A stretch of DNA of 5,631 nucleotides from AC-69 sp036519575 (GTDB lineage: Bacteria; Actinomycetota; UBA4738; HRBIN12), in assembly GCA_036519575.1 (NCBI GenBank), contig DATDKZ010000142.1, positions 1 to 5,631 of the forward strand, written 5' to 3'. A model generated the notes under the pieces. The model was not told the origin of the DNA, did no database searches, and saw only the letters and a program-made list of their open reading frames with translations. The position numbers were made by a program, and so were the translations under genes. Positions 5,033 through 5,631 of the stretch are shown in pieces. The first letter of the stretch is position 1. Each line of letters begins with the position of its first letter.

Positions 5033-5333
5033 ACGACCGGGCTACAGTCCGCCGGCGGCGTGCCACCATCTCCTTGAACTCCTTGCCGGGGATGAACCAC
5101 GGGAGGTCCCTGGCGGGGACGACGATGGGGGTGGCCGGCTTGCGAGGGTTGCGGGCCACGCGGCGGTTCCGGCGCTTGCGCTCGAACGTACCGAATCCCA
5201 CGAGCGAGACGCGCTCCCCCTTGGACACCGTCTCCCGGATGACCCTGATCTCCGCATCGATCGTGCGCCCGATGTCCGCCTTGCTCGAGCCGGTCCGCTT
5301 GGCGATCTCCGCGATGAGGCCGTTCTTGTTCAT
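5019..5333 (-). CDS. hup: HU-family nucleoid DNA-binding protein
   Basis: HU bends and compacts DNA as a dimer, binding mostly without sequence preference. Residues 1-90 are a classic HU chain: MNKNGLIAEIAKRTGSSK opens the helical dimer core, VSLVGFGTFE (43-52) carries the GFGTF signature, RRNRRVARNPRKPATPIVVPA (54-74) is the DNA-gripping arm with the intercalating proline at P63, and WFIPGKEFKEMV (79-90) closes the fold. A short Arg-rich tail (RRRRTVARSSSRR) follows, far shorter than the long Lys/Ala tails of mycobacterial and streptomycete HupB/HupS. The arm reads RNPRKP where RNPxTG is usual. The ATG at 5333 is preceded by AAGGGCGG about 6 nt away. The stop (TAA, 5021-5019) lies inside the convergent cold-shock-like gene. 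HU near cofC also occurs in Mycobacterium. Confidence 0.95.
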   Translation of the reverse strand: MNKNGLIAEIAKRTGSSKADIGRTIDAEIRVIRETVSKGERVSLVGFGTFERKRRNRRVARNPRKPATPIVVPARDLPWFIPGKEFKEMVARRRRTVARSSSRR

Positions 5334-5365
5334 CCGATCCGCCCTTCCCCCAGGCCGATGACTGC

Positions 5366-5395
5366 AACGTAACGACTTTGGGGGTGGCTGGTCAA
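5366..5395 (-). promoter_or_regulatory. Predicted sigma-70-type promoter of the HU gene
   Basis: On the minus strand TTGACC (5395-5390, 5 of 6 to TTGACA) and TACGTT (5371-5366, TANNNT type) are separated by 18 nt. The expected start near 5359 gives a leader of about 25 nt carrying the AAGGGCGG ribosome site. This is the best -35/-10 pair in the window, in keeping with a highly expressed HU gene. Confidence 0.58.
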
Positions 5396-5424
5396 TCCCG
5401 ATGACACCGTGGCACCATTGGGCT

Positions 5425-5631
5425 ATGAGGCGGACGGCGATCGCGACGGCTATGGCGGTGATGGCGCTCGTCGCATGCTCGGCCGGAAAGAACCGCGACT
5501 TCGCCAGGTACTACGACCCTGCAGGTCTGTTCAGCGCGAACCTCCCGGCGGCCAACGACATCGCTGTCGCGCCATCCGAGCCGACCTCGCAGGGGCCCTC
5601 GGTCCTGACCGGGGTGGTCTCCACGCCACCT
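5425..5631 (+). CDS. Putative lipoprotein, N-terminal part (cut off by window)
   Basis: Only the first 69 residues are visible. The sequence starts with a short secretion signal: two Arg after Met, a hydrophobic core (AIATAMAVMALVA), then the lipobox L15-V-A-C18. Cys18 would be lipidated and become the N-terminus of the mature, membrane-anchored extracellular protein. The mature part begins SAGKNRDFARYYDPAGLFSANLPAAN, where YYDPAGLFSANLP recalls the start of PsbP/DcrB-like lipoprotein domains (an aromatic residue, a turn, then FSxxLP); this is a weak resemblance, not an assignment. A Pro/Ser/Thr-rich stretch follows to the edge. The ATG at 5425 has no Shine-Dalgarno sequence; CACCAT (5413-5418), a poor -10-like hexamer, lies 6 nt upstream. 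It is divergent from HU across a 91-bp gap. Confidence 0.75.
   Translation, partial: MRRTAIATAMAVMALVACSAGKNRDFARYYDPAGLFSANLPAANDIAVAPSEPTSQGPSVLTGVVSTPP

Noticed and set aside
5049..5058. Palindrome CCGCCGGCGG
   Set aside because: It lies inside the HU coding region in GC-rich codons, has no T-run, and a 10-bp GC palindrome is expected by chance.
5390..5409. Imperfect inverted repeat GGTCA...TGACACC between HU and the lipoprotein gene
   Set aside because: The arms match only partly and coincide with the HU -35 TTGACC; too weak to call an operator.
1..5631. CRISPR array, tRNA, rRNA, insertion sequence, phage or toxin-antitoxin signals
   Set aside because: I looked for direct repeats, cloverleaf motifs, transposase motifs and terminal repeats and saw none; the small basic gene with the phosphoribosyltransferase does not resemble a known toxin-antitoxin pair.

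Overview
This window is high-GC DNA, packed with genes on both strands, and most likely comes from an uncultured or poorly known member of the Actinomycetota. Three things point there. A CofC/FbiD-type coenzyme F420 gene sits near a HU gene, a PlsC-type acyltransferase and D-Ala-D-Ala ligase, a neighbourhood I recall from mycobacteria and streptomycetes. Third positions are strongly G/C. Several starts lack a Shine-Dalgarno (SD) sequence but have a -10-like hexamer exactly 6 nt upstream, as in actinobacterial leaderless mRNAs. I cannot name a genus.

Layout. Left (1-763, minus): a 61-aa Lys/Arg-rich protein of unknown function is translationally coupled (TGATG overlap) to a phosphoribosyltransferase that runs off the left edge. 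A 102-bp divergent intergenic region (764-865) carries a perfect 12-bp inverted repeat overlapping both predicted promoters. It separates this pair from a plus-strand gene for a stand-alone Lrp/AsnC ligand-binding (RAM) domain (866-1099), which ends in a terminator-like hairpin. Centre (1124-4147, minus): a likely three-gene operon, read as plsC-like acyltransferase, then a Cys/Met-metabolism PLP enzyme, then ddl. The genes are separated by 16 bp and by a 4-bp ATGA overlap. Right-centre (4169-5032, plus): cofC (fbiD) followed 9 bp later by a cold-shock-fold protein that has lost the usual nucleic-acid-binding aromatics. Right (5019-5333, minus): a HU-family protein whose 3' end overlaps the cold-shock-like gene by 14 bp. 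At the right edge (5425 onward, plus) a lipoprotein gene begins and is cut off.

Most genes are housekeeping: cell wall precursor (Ddl), phospholipid (PlsC), sulfur amino acid (PLP enzyme), F420 cofactor (CofC) and nucleoid (HU). I see no mobile element, CRISPR array, phage gene, tRNA or rRNA, and no clear novel defence or biosynthetic system. The least explained parts are the basic small protein/phosphoribosyltransferase pair with its operator-like repeat facing the RAM gene, the degenerate cold-shock protein overlapping HU, and the uncertain plsC start.
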